Made by a program: the position numbers and the translations under genes | The notes under the pieces: model-generated | Database searches by the model: none | What the model was told of the DNA's origin: nothing | Seen by the model: only the letters and a program-made list of their open reading frames with translations | In this document: one piece after another, positions 15,638-22,855 of the stretch | Position numbering within the stretch: the first letter of the stretch is position 1 | How the letters are laid out: the number at the start of each line of letters is the position of its first letter | Assembly: GCA_004195325.1 (NCBI GenBank) | Contig: SDWO01000073.1 | Location: 1 to 44,442, forward strand | Direction of reading: 5' to 3' | Source: Candidatus Izemoplasma acidinucleici | Lineage (GTDB): Bacteria; Bacillota_I; Bacilli_A; Izemoplasmatales; Izemoplasmataceae | Length of the DNA stretch: 44,442 bases

Positions 15638-16210
15638 TCACTCCTTATATTTATTCTTTAAGTAGTATTGATACGGTCCATTCAATGTTTGGTTCTTGAT
15701 TATTGCATGTTCTGATACGCTTAATTGAGTTTTAATTCTGTTTAGATCATAGTCAAATTTATTTGACGTGATAACACCGATTAAGTAGAAGCGTTCCTTT
15801 TTGCTTAATAAGTGCCATATTCTTTCGACAGTGACAGCTAAGGTTCCACTAATGATTGTATCGATTAGGACCCTTCGTTCTGTATTATCTAAAAGGTAAA
15901 AGATTTCTTCTATATCAGAGTTTGGATCTTCACTTTGTAAGAATGCTTGCATCACTTTTTCACGACTTGTTTGTTTTAACAAGGTTTCGTAGTCTGTGAC
16001 TTCAACATTTTTTAGTAAGTAATCGATTGAAACATCTAATACTTGAGTTAAATCATATAATAGCTCAATAGATGGTATACTCTTACCATTTTCCCATTTA
16101 GAGACTGCTTGATGTGTTACGTATAACATATCTGCGAGCCCTGATTGAGTTATTTTTAATTCTTTTCTGCGGTTGGATATTTTGTGTCCGATTTTTTCTA
16201 AGTTGAGCAT
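15638..16210 (-). CDS. XRE regulator with helical C-terminal domain
   Basis: A 190-residue protein: residues 1-70 are a SinR/Xre-type helix-turn-helix (IGHKISNRRKELKITQSGLA, VTHQAVSKWENGKSIPSIELL). The remaining 120 residues are helical and hold LLDNTERRVLIDTIISG and LLSKKERFYLIGVITSN, two similar blocks of about 17 residues each. They look like further helix pairs. It heads the three-gene leftward operon. Its minus-strand promoter reads TTGTTC N17 TAGAAT. GCAAC CTGTA GTTGC (16262-16276) lies just upstream of it and is a likely operator. The gene ends in TGA, showing that UGA is not read as Trp. Confidence 0.88.
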   Translation of the reverse strand: MLNLEKIGHKISNRRKELKITQSGLADMLYVTHQAVSKWENGKSIPSIELLYDLTQVLDVSIDYLLKNVEVTDYETLLKQTSREKVMQAFLQSEDPNSDIEEIFYLLDNTERRVLIDTIISGTLAVTVERIWHLLSKKERFYLIGVITSNKFDYDLNRIKTQLSVSEHAIIKNQTLNGPYQYYLKNKYKE

Positions 16211-16261
16211 CTTTTACCTCCTTTACAACTTCATTCTATCTCAGCGTACTTATTAGAACAA

Positions 16262-16276
16262 GCAACCTGTAGTTGC
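16262..16276. promoter_or_regulatory. Inverted repeat between divergent XRE and LtaS-like genes
   Basis: GCAAC (16262-16266) CTGTA GTTGC (16272-16276), a 15-base dyad placed at the promoter of the leftward operon. It is a candidate binding site for the XRE protein encoded there. Confidence 0.5.
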
Positions 16277-16351
16277 ATAATATTTTCTTTATATTAAAAT
16301 TATGATTTTCTTTCTTATATGTTATAATAATAGGGATTTGGAGTGAACAAT

Positions 16352-18223
16352 ATGATAAAAAACTACAAGAGTTATTTATTCGTAATCTTATATTTAGTAT
16401 TATTACGAATTATATTAAACATTACAATTGGATTAAGTGTATTTAACTTCGGTATCATTTTTGATATCGTTTTAATGATGTTTTGGGTTGGTATTATCGC
16501 CTTCTTCTTTAAGAAAGCATTGTACCAACAAATCTATTATATCCTAGTTATGTTGATTTCAACATTATTTACTATTATGGATAGTGTTTACTATGGTTAT
16601 TTTAGCATTATAACCTCAAAAACTAGCCTTGCAGGACTTAAGTTCCTACAATCCGGACAAACACTAGAATATGATATCAAAATCCCTCTAGTCGCATATT
16701 TGGTTGCGCCGTTGTTTATTGGGTTTGTTTATTTAATTATATCAAATAAAGAACGAGATGTCTTTAGGATGAAAGACTTTAAGTATTTAAGTGTTGTCTT
16801 TGTGATTCAAACAGCGTTGTTCTTATTCTGGGGTAGTCATGAGTTTGATACACAACTTGAGTATTATAGAAGTGATGCCTATTTGTTTGAAACAATGCAT
16901 GATCGAACGTTATTTAGTGAACGTTATGGATATTATAACTATCACTTGTTAGATCTTGTTCGTTTTAGAGTCAAAACCGATACGGATGAACTGGTTGAAG
17001 AAGTAACCAGTTACTTTGATAAGTTAGAAACACATACATCCAATGATATGTCTGATATATACAATGGATACAATGTGATTACTATAACCGCAGAAACACT
17101 TGATGTTAGGTTCGTTGATGAAGTATTAACACCTAATTTATATATGATGATGAATAATGGGTATACCTTTGATAATTACTTTACACCTGTCTTCCAACAA
17201 GGAGCGACGTGTAATAGTGAATATATGGGGTTATCAGGATTAAATGCTATATCGAGTAATGATTGGTCTAATAATATATGTGATTCCTATAGTGGGAATA
17301 GCTTCCCATATAGTTTACCTAGCCAGTTACAAGAGATTGGATATGACACTTATTATTTCCATAGTGGGTATGAGTGGTTCTATAATAGAGAAAACATGGT
17401 TCCACAGTATGGATTTGAAACTGTGAAGTTCCAGGAAGATATGTATGATTCAGGAAAATATATTAAAACAGAAGAAGAACGAATAAATCAAGCTCAAATC
17501 ATATTTGAAGAGAAGTTCGATTCAAATATGTTGTATTTCTTTGATGAATATGTCGATTATTCTAATCCATTCCACGTTAATCTATTAACGTATTCTATGC
17601 ATGGAGCGTATAATCAATCTGATTTCTACCCCCATGAAAATCAAGTCGAAGCAGCTTATCCTAATAACGAGTTTGATGAAGAGATTATAAGTTATATGGA
17701 GAAGTTAGTAGAATTTGATGATATGCTTGGCGATCTTCTAGATAAACTAGAAGCAGAGAATGTATTAGATAATACGTTAATTGCGATTTATCCAGATCAT
17801 CACATCTATATGATGAAGTATAAAACATATACAGAGTATTTAGGAATAGACTTAGAAGAACATTCATATGAACTTCATCGACAAAATCTTGTCCTGTATG
17901 CGACGAATATGGAGCAAACATCATTCCCAATCGCTAGTAGTACAATCGATATTACGCCAACATTGTTGAATATGTTAGATAGTAATAGTGATTTTAGATA
18001 TTTTATGGGTACTGATTTATTCAGTACCGATGTTAATTTTGTTATTTTCAGTGATTTAACAATCACTGATGGGAATTCATTCTTAACAATAAGAGAAAAA
18101 GAGTATGGAGACCCAATAAACAAGGAATTATTTGAAGATGCACTAAGTAATGAAATTGAGGCTTTAGATATTCAAAAAATGCTTTTAAACAGTGATTATT
18201 TCATTCATTTGGAAGAAGACTAG
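16352..18223 (+). CDS. LtaS-like phosphoglycerol transferase/sulfatase-fold membrane enzyme
   Basis: A 623-residue protein: about five N-terminal membrane spans (to about residue 160), then an extracellular alkaline-phosphatase-fold domain. TITAETLDVRFV is the first metal motif, QQGATCNSEYMGLSGL carries the nucleophile threonine (near residue 284) and DTYYFHSGYEWFYNR matches the WFYNR substrate region of LtaS. The C-terminal GDH motif is PDHH instead. LtaS builds polyglycerolphosphate from phosphatidylglycerol. Its presence implies an anionic glycerophosphate polymer or related envelope lipid modification. ATG at 16352 is preferred to a GTG at 16343 that lies in the ribosome site. Confidence 0.87.
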   Translation: MIKNYKSYLFVILYLVLLRIILNITIGLSVFNFGIIFDIVLMMFWVGIIAFFFKKALYQQIYYILVMLISTLFTIMDSVYYGYFSIITSKTSLAGLKFLQSGQTLEYDIKIPLVAYLVAPLFIGFVYLIISNKERDVFRMKDFKYLSVVFVIQTALFLFWGSHEFDTQLEYYRSDAYLFETMHDRTLFSERYGYYNYHLLDLVRFRVKTDTDELVEEVTSYFDKLETHTSNDMSDIYNGYNVITITAETLDVRFVDEVLTPNLYMMMNNGYTFDNYFTPVFQQGATCNSEYMGLSGLNAISSNDWSNNICDSYSGNSFPYSLPSQLQEIGYDTYYFHSGYEWFYNRENMVPQYGFETVKFQEDMYDSGKYIKTEEERINQAQIIFEEKFDSNMLYFFDEYVDYSNPFHVNLLTYSMHGAYNQSDFYPHENQVEAAYPNNEFDEEIISYMEKLVEFDDMLGDLLDKLEAENVLDNTLIAIYPDHHIYMMKYKTYTEYLGIDLEEHSYELHRQNLVLYATNMEQTSFPIASSTIDITPTLLNMLDSNSDFRYFMGTDLFSTDVNFVIFSDLTITDGNSFLTIREKEYGDPINKELFEDALSNEIEALDIQKMLLNSDYFIHLEED

Positions 18224-18252
18224 AAAAAAAGTGAAATAAAGCCCCAAACCCC

Positions 18253-18281
18253 TTTACAATTCCGAAGCGTTGTATTATAAT
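18253..18281 (+). promoter_or_regulatory. tRNA-Arg promoter
   Basis: TTTACA 18253-18258, 17 bases, TATAAT 18276-18281, 18 bases before the tRNA. Confidence 0.8.
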
Positions 18282-18298
18282 AAAACACGCTTCAAGAT

Positions 18299-18375
18299 GT
18301 TTCGGTAGCTCAGTAGGATAGAGCAATGGCCTTCTAAGCCATCGGTCGGGGGTTCGAATCCCTCCCGGAATGCCA
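18299..18375 (+). tRNA. tRNA-Arg (UCU)
   Basis: A complete cloverleaf: acceptor GTTTCGG/CCGGAAT, D arm GCTC...GAGC with AGGA loop, anticodon arm ATGGC-CTTCTAA-GCCAT with anticodon TCT (Arg, AGA codons), T loop TTCGAAT, discriminator G and encoded CCA (18373-18375). AGA is the main Arg codon of this AT-rich genome. The tyrosine integrase gene lies 75 bases downstream, so the 3' end of this gene is the likely integration site of the element to its right. Confidence 0.96.
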
Positions 18376-18388
18376 ATAAATAAGTAGC

Positions 18389-18410
18389 TAAGCCCATTAG
18401 GGCTTTTTTA
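18389..18410 (+). terminator. tRNA-Arg terminator
   Basis: TAAGCCC ATTA GGGCTT followed by TTTTTA. Confidence 0.85.
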
Positions 18411-18430
18411 TTATATATAAATATCCGTGT

Positions 18431-18458
18431 AGGCCGTAGGTCGGCCAACCTACGGCCT
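18431..18458. repeat. Strong hairpin overlapping the integrase stop
   Basis: AGGCCGTAGGT (18431-18441) and ACCTACGGCCT (18448-18458) form a perfect 11-bp GC-rich stem with a 6-base loop. The integrase stop codon (18450-18452) lies in its arm. It is not followed by a T run on either strand. It could shield the integrase message or be part of the recombination site near the tRNA end. Confidence 0.7.
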
Positions 18459-19301
18459 CTTGATTACTCTGTTATATTCTTTTCTAAGTGTCTCAGAACC
18501 AACGTGTAAATACCTCTGAGTTGTCTTTAGATTTGAATGTCCTAACAACATTCTGAGAACTTCGATATTTCCATTACGTTCTGCAAACCTAGTTGCGAAT
18601 GTATGTCTCCATTTATGAGGAGTGATCGATTGTTTAATTTTTAAAGTTTTAGCCAGTCTCTGACAAAGTTTTTGAACGTTGTCAACAGAGAGTGGTTTTT
18701 TTGATTGCAATTTTATAAAGATAGTTGTTTTGATCTGATATTTTAATATGAATTTACTAAGGAGTGATTGTGATCTATCGGTATAAAAAACGTACCGATG
18801 TACTTTGGTTTTAGTTTTGGTTACATGAACTGTTTGTGTATCGAAATCAATATTGCTTACTTTCAATGAAAGCAACTCACTAATTCTTAAACCAGTATCC
18901 AATAGTAAACTAAACATCAATAAGTTTCTTTCACTTTCAGGGTGGTTATCCATTGTCAGGTATCTGAATATTTTTTTGATTGTAGATCCTGGAACAACTG
19001 TTACCAGTTTTGATTCTTCAGGTAGCTTGTCAAATTTGATTTCTTTTTCGATTGCATGATTTACTATTCTCTTCAGTACTTTAATATACTTATTTACTGT
19101 TGTATTCTCTATTAGAGGGTTTTTGTTTCTCAAATAGATAATTAGTTCAAGTATCTTTGTTTGGTCTATCTCAGAGCAGTTTATCTTCTTGAAGAATGTA
19201 ACCATGACACTAGTTTTTGATTTATTGAATCGATATGTCCCATTTGATTTAGTCACTTCATAATATCTCAGGTACTTCTCTGAAGCTTCACTAAACTTCA
19301 T
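18450..19301 (-). CDS. Tyrosine recombinase/phage integrase
   Basis: A 283-residue XerC/D-like integrase with a SAM-like N-terminal core-binding domain and a full catalytic set: Arg139 in DTGLRISELLSL, Lys in the TKTKTKVHRY hairpin, H229-x-x-R232 (HKWRHTFATRF), His255 (LLGHSNLKTT) and the nucleophile Tyr264 (TQRYLHV). It cuts and joins attachment sites for integration and excision. It is the last gene of the leftward phage block and ends 75 bases from tRNA-Arg, the classical place for an integrase. Its start overlaps the preceding gene by 11 bases. Confidence 0.93.
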   Translation of the reverse strand: MKFSEASEKYLRYYEVTKSNGTYRFNKSKTSVMVTFFKKINCSEIDQTKILELIIYLRNKNPLIENTTVNKYIKVLKRIVNHAIEKEIKFDKLPEESKLVTVVPGSTIKKIFRYLTMDNHPESERNLLMFSLLLDTGLRISELLSLKVSNIDFDTQTVHVTKTKTKVHRYVFYTDRSQSLLSKFILKYQIKTTIFIKLQSKKPLSVDNVQKLCQRLAKTLKIKQSITPHKWRHTFATRFAERNGNIEVLRMLLGHSNLKTTQRYLHVGSETLRKEYNRVIKRP

Positions 19302-19719
19302 GAATAAGATTTCCTAATCTATGAGGTCCCATCCTGGTACTAGTTCCTTTGTATGAATCTCCTATTGTTTTTGAATACACTTCCTGCTCACATCTATGAC
19401 AATGTGGAAGTAGTGAGTATATTGGATTGTGATTACAATCAATATAATATTCTGATTCTCTAGCTATGTAAATTGGAGTTGTATAACCTAAACATCGATA
19501 ACAATATAGATCCTTTTCATTATGTTTCTTAAATAGATCCACAAGTAATTTATCCTCATGAGGAATCAAGTTAGCTTGATCCTCGAATAGTGCTTTGTTA
19601 TTCTTATCAATTAAAACTGCGAAATCATCTTTATCTGAAATGTTTTGTTGAAATGCGATCAACATGAACAGCTCTTTTCTATGACTCCTGGTACTTACAA
19701 TATCAAATAGCTTATTCAT
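19291..19719 (-). CDS. Cysteine-rich (zinc-ribbon-like) phage-region protein
   Basis: A 142-residue unrecognised protein. The N-terminal 70 residues are helical. The C-terminal half has paired cysteines: YCYRC, a single C before NHNP, and HCHRCEQ. These could bind one or two zinc ions. The end, THRMGPHR-like (STRMGPHRLGNLIHEV), is basic. It overlaps the upstream gene by 8 bases (ATGAATAA) and the integrase by 11, so the three genes form one translational unit. A replication or recombination helper is possible but not shown. Confidence 0.75.
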   Translation of the reverse strand: MNKLFDIVSTRSHRKELFMLIAFQQNISDKDDFAVLIDKNNKALFEDQANLIPHEDKLLVDLFKKHNEKDLYCYRCLGYTTPIYIARESEYYIDCNHNPIYSLLPHCHRCEQEVYSKTIGDSYKGTSTRMGPHRLGNLIHEV

Positions 19720-20173
19720 GATGTTGATCCACTAGTTCACGAACCAACTCATCATCATCAAACTCCTCATTTTCAGTTATGTAATAGATCATAATTGATT
19801 CTTGTACTTGATTCATTCTTCTAATTTGCTCTAAAGCTAGTTCCATTGTTGCAAAAGTTCCAACAAATCTATCGAAATCATTATCATTAGTGGTGCATAA
19901 ATCATATGCTTTTTCTATTGTAGAATTTTCTTGTGGAGTTGCCAAGGATTCGATAAGTCCAACAAATAGCACAAATGCTTTTGCAAGTAGGTAACCCCAA
20001 ATTACAACTAGAATGCAAAGTAATGCACTTACAACTAACTCAATAATTTCATTATTAGGCCATATCATATACTCTGACTCCACAAACAAACTTACTAGGT
20101 AAAACGATAATGTACAAAATATAACTATATAAAGTATTTCTAAAGCGATTCTTAATTTACTTCTCTTTTCCAT
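19712..20173 (-). CDS. Two-span membrane protein of the phage region
   Basis: A 153-residue protein with two hydrophobic segments (IALEILYIVIFCTLSFYLVSLF at about 10-31 and VVSALLCILVVIWGYLLAKAFVLFVGLI at about 46-74) and a soluble acidic C-terminal domain ending EFDDDELVRELVDQHHE. The ATG at 20173 has GGGGG 7 bases upstream. An upstream ATG at 20275 would need translation through the tRNA-like gene and is rejected. Function is unknown; small inner-membrane proteins of this kind are normal in filamentous phage genomes. Confidence 0.75.
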   Translation of the reverse strand: MEKRSKLRIALEILYIVIFCTLSFYLVSLFVESEYMIWPNNEIIELVVSALLCILVVIWGYLLAKAFVLFVGLIESLATPQENSTIEKAYDLCTTNDNDFDRFVGTFATMELALEQIRRMNQVQESIMIYYITENEEFDDDELVRELVDQHHE

Positions 20174-20195
20174 ATTTTTCCCCCTGGATTTTATT

Positions 20196-20273
20196 TGGCG
20201 ATCGGACCCGAGACTTGAACTCGAGAAATTCATGTTCTTACACATGAATGTTTTACCAGTTAAACTATCGACC
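20196..20273 (-). tRNA. Irregular tRNA-like gene with 8-nt anticodon loop
   Basis: On the minus strand: a D arm GTTT...AAAC with loop AACTGGTA, an anticodon stem TTCATG/CATGAA of 6 bp closing an 8-base loop TGTAAGAA, a T arm TCGAG-TTCAAGT-CTCGG and a terminal GCCA. The acceptor pairs only partly (GGTCG with CGATC, then mismatches or a bulge). If the first U of the loop is U33, the anticodon is GUA (Tyr) with an extra base; counting from the 3' side gives AAG. Eight-base loops are known in +1 frameshift-suppressor tRNAs. It may equally be a decayed phage tRNA. It lies between two phage genes and should be co-transcribed. Confidence 0.6.
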
Positions 20274-20277
20274 ATCT

Positions 20278-20300
20278 AAAGCGATCAGCTGATCGCTTTT
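20278..20300. terminator. Perfect 22-bp palindrome, possible terminator
   Basis: AAAGCGATCAG (20278-20288) directly followed by its complement CTGATCGCTTT (20289-20299). It lies between the 421-residue gene and the tRNA-like gene. T runs on both sides are short, so it may be a weak terminator or a processing/binding site. Confidence 0.55.
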
Positions 20301-20307
20301 ATTGTGC

Positions 20308-21573
20308 TTAAATAATGAATATTAGTGCAAAGATACCAATGACAATTACATAGAATACTAGAGTAAGGGGTCCGAATACTTCTTCGAGTCCCTTGTTTAT
20401 GCTCTTGATTGAATACGATATTCCTTTTCCAGTATTTTTCAGAACAGAGTCTCCTGTATTTTTGGCTGTTTTAAAGAATCCAGTTGTTACTTTTACAGAG
20501 CCTTTGGTAAGAAATTCAATTAACTTTTTCGCTACCATGTATCCAACCACCACAGCTGAGAACGCTCCTATAACTGCAAGACCTACAGCTTTTACAACTG
20601 CCCAAAGCCAATCACCGAATCCGTCAAATGTTGGCCACTCCCAAACATCATCCAACCCAGCCAATAATGAATCTTGATATTCTGCACTACCATCGACTTC
20701 ATGCGATGAATCTTCAGCAATGATAATACAACTCTCATCGCCTACTGGACATATTTCCGCAAAATACATTCCAAAGTTTAATTCAGGAATTGCCTCGTAC
20801 TCGTTTTTTAACTCTTCTAGTTCTAAGGCTTTCCTGGTTGTATTAAACTCATTGTTAATTGATATCTGATGTGCTTCATATTCAAATTGTGACTGTATGT
20901 CTAATCCTAGTTGAACCATTTCAGCATCTGTTAATACAAAACCGATTTCAATAATAACGATAACGTCTATTGGTCTTGTTTCCCATAAAGGAATTTTCCA
21001 AGCATAGTCTGAGTTATATACAGCCTCATTCGGTGCGATATAACCTGCGATATCTTCGTTTCCTAAATCTTGCTCTACAAATATTTCATAAACTTCTGTT
21101 GAAACAAGCTCTCCGATATCCAAACCATTTGAGCAGGAATCCGCCCAAAATACTAAATAGTCTCCAAAATTTTTATTACATACAGCTTCTGTTGTATAAA
21201 TGAAACTTAAATACTCGAGTCTCTCTAAGTCTCTTGAGAAATTCACATAAATTGTATTATATTTATATCCGCCAATTTCGTAATATTCAGATCTTTTATC
21301 TGTGATTTCTACAACACCGTACCATTTTTCAGTTACAGAATCATAACTTATACGTTTATAAGTTCCCTCGTCTGTGACGTATTCTCCATCATATACTTCT
21401 TCTCGACATTGCCAAATTAAACCTGTGCAGGTTTCCTCAATGATTTCTTCAGGAGTTGGTTCAGTGATTTCTTCAGGAGTTTCTTCTACAATAGGATCTT
21501 CAGCTTGAACATGTTGATTCCCAACACCTACGAATACAAACATCATGAGTATCAGAATTAATATCTTTTTCAT
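20308..21573 (-). CDS. Secreted, membrane-anchored phage-region protein (minor coat candidate)
   Basis: A 421-residue protein with a signal peptide (MKKILILILMMFVFVGVGNQ, cleavage near AEDP), a Pro/Glu repeat (VEETPEEITEPTPEEIIEE), a large exposed region with six or more cysteines, and two C-terminal membrane spans (about 325-350, and 400-421: VFYVIVIGIFALIFII). The build (signal, exposed domain, C-terminal hydrophobic anchors) resembles filamentous-phage minor coat proteins such as pIII/pVI and their gene position. No family match is claimed. It follows the DUF5011-like gene by 4 bases in the same operon. Confidence 0.75.
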   Translation of the reverse strand: MKKILILILMMFVFVGVGNQHVQAEDPIVEETPEEITEPTPEEIIEETCTGLIWQCREEVYDGEYVTDEGTYKRISYDSVTEKWYGVVEITDKRSEYYEIGGYKYNTIYVNFSRDLERLEYLSFIYTTEAVCNKNFGDYLVFWADSCSNGLDIGELVSTEVYEIFVEQDLGNEDIAGYIAPNEAVYNSDYAWKIPLWETRPIDVIVIIEIGFVLTDAEMVQLGLDIQSQFEYEAHQISINNEFNTTRKALELEELKNEYEAIPELNFGMYFAEICPVGDESCIIIAEDSSHEVDGSAEYQDSLLAGLDDVWEWPTFDGFGDWLWAVVKAVGLAVIGAFSAVVVGYMVAKKLIEFLTKGSVKVTTGFFKTAKNTGDSVLKNTGKGISYSIKSINKGLEEVFGPLTLVFYVIVIGIFALIFII

Positions 21574-21577
21574 ATAA

Positions 21578-22828
21578 TCAACCTTTCTTCATGCCCTTGT
21601 ATGCTCCATATGATGCAGTTCCTAGAATAATCACAAATATTGATACGCCTATAATTATCTTCCAAGGAATCTCAACACCTGGAGTGATAACTTCAGGTAG
21701 TATATTCATTTCAGCTTCTACAACTTGAATGATAAGATCACGCTCATATTCATTCCCTGCTGAAGATGTCAAACTGAATGATTTTTGAAAGACACCTAGA
21801 CTCTCATTTTGAGAACTATAATTGTCATATACTGCTGTAAATACATATGTAAAGTTCGGTAAATCCCCAATGTTTTTTAGGACATCCACGAAACCTGAAT
21901 CTTGAATATCATCTGTGTTATCTATAACCCAGTAATAATTATCTACAATTAACCTCGGAACCATAGAGCTAACCACTTTAATAGTGAAAGTGTGGTAAGC
22001 ATAGTTCCCTTGAATATCTGTTGCTTTGATTCTTACTTCATAAGTACCTGGTGTGTTTGCATGTCCTATGTACTCATTGTCTACAATCTCAATTCGATTA
22101 GAAACAATTCCATCGATGTTGTCACTAGCTGTGATGTATTCAAGGAAGAAGTCTGACTCAAGGATTACGTCAGCTCTTTTGATGATTTCATCTACTCCAT
22201 TGATTATGGGTGCTTCAGCATCTACAACGTTCACAATGAACGTTTCTACTGTTTGATTACCCGAAGTATCACTTACTGAATAAATCAGCGTGTAGGTACC
22301 TAGAACGGCTGTATCAATTAATTCAAGTCCATTGATTGAGATACCAGGAGTTAGATCTCCCTCATATGAATCACTGGCTGAAATGTTTGGTAAGTTAGCT
22401 GACAGAATTGAGTTCTGTGGGATGTTAAGTGTAGACTCAACTTCAACCGTGAAAGTAGGGTTTGTAATATCAACGTTCTTGACTGTAATTGCGAATGATG
22501 TCTCGTTACCTCCTGAGTCTGTGACTCCAAATATAACAAGATGATCTCCTAGAACATCGATGTTTTCTGTATAATAATCTAACAATATGTAAATCTCTCC
22601 GCTTATGTCTCCGTCATGATCATCACTAACACTAATCAATACCATTAAATCCTCAACTGAAACTGGGGAATCTACATCATTGATATAAGTATCAGGATCC
22701 TCAACTGAGAATCCTACTTCTGATTGTTCATGAACTGTGACATTATAACTTGCTTGAAGTCCTTGAGGGATGAGAATCAAGGACATGCAAGTTAATATAA
22801 AGGAGAAAGATAAGAAAAGTTTTTTCAT
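21578..22828 (-). CDS. Membrane-anchored protein with tandem DUF5011-like Ig domains (adsorption candidate)
   Basis: A 416-residue type I membrane protein: a signal peptide (MKKLFLSFSFILTCMSLILI, cleavage near LQA), at least three Ig-like/HYR-like repeats, then a C-terminal span (WKIIIGVSIFVIILGTASYG) with a short basic tail (AYKGMKKG). Repeat marks are VSDDHDGDISGEI, ASDSYEGDLTPGI and ASDNIDGIVSNRI, each followed by a GxY/H...V.D..GN strand pattern. DUF5011 domains occur on surface proteins. The architecture (exposed repeats, single C-terminal anchor) is that of a pIII-type receptor-binding coat protein, which is my inference from the Zot-like neighbour. Confidence 0.85.
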   Translation of the reverse strand: MKKLFLSFSFILTCMSLILIPQGLQASYNVTVHEQSEVGFSVEDPDTYINDVDSPVSVEDLMVLISVSDDHDGDISGEIYILLDYYTENIDVLGDHLVIFGVTDSGGNETSFAITVKNVDITNPTFTVEVESTLNIPQNSILSANLPNISASDSYEGDLTPGISINGLELIDTAVLGTYTLIYSVSDTSGNQTVETFIVNVVDAEAPIINGVDEIIKRADVILESDFFLEYITASDNIDGIVSNRIEIVDNEYIGHANTPGTYEVRIKATDIQGNYAYHTFTIKVVSSMVPRLIVDNYYWVIDNTDDIQDSGFVDVLKNIGDLPNFTYVFTAVYDNYSSQNESLGVFQKSFSLTSSAGNEYERDLIIQVVEAEMNILPEVITPGVEIPWKIIIGVSIFVIILGTASYGAYKGMKKG

Positions 22829-22855
22829 TTTAACAACTCATTTCGTTTTTTACTT

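Noticed and set aside
20196-20275. An extended start (ATG at 20275) for the two-span protein gene
   Set aside because: It would translate through the tRNA-like gene on the same strand, and a good ribosome site precedes the ATG at 20173.
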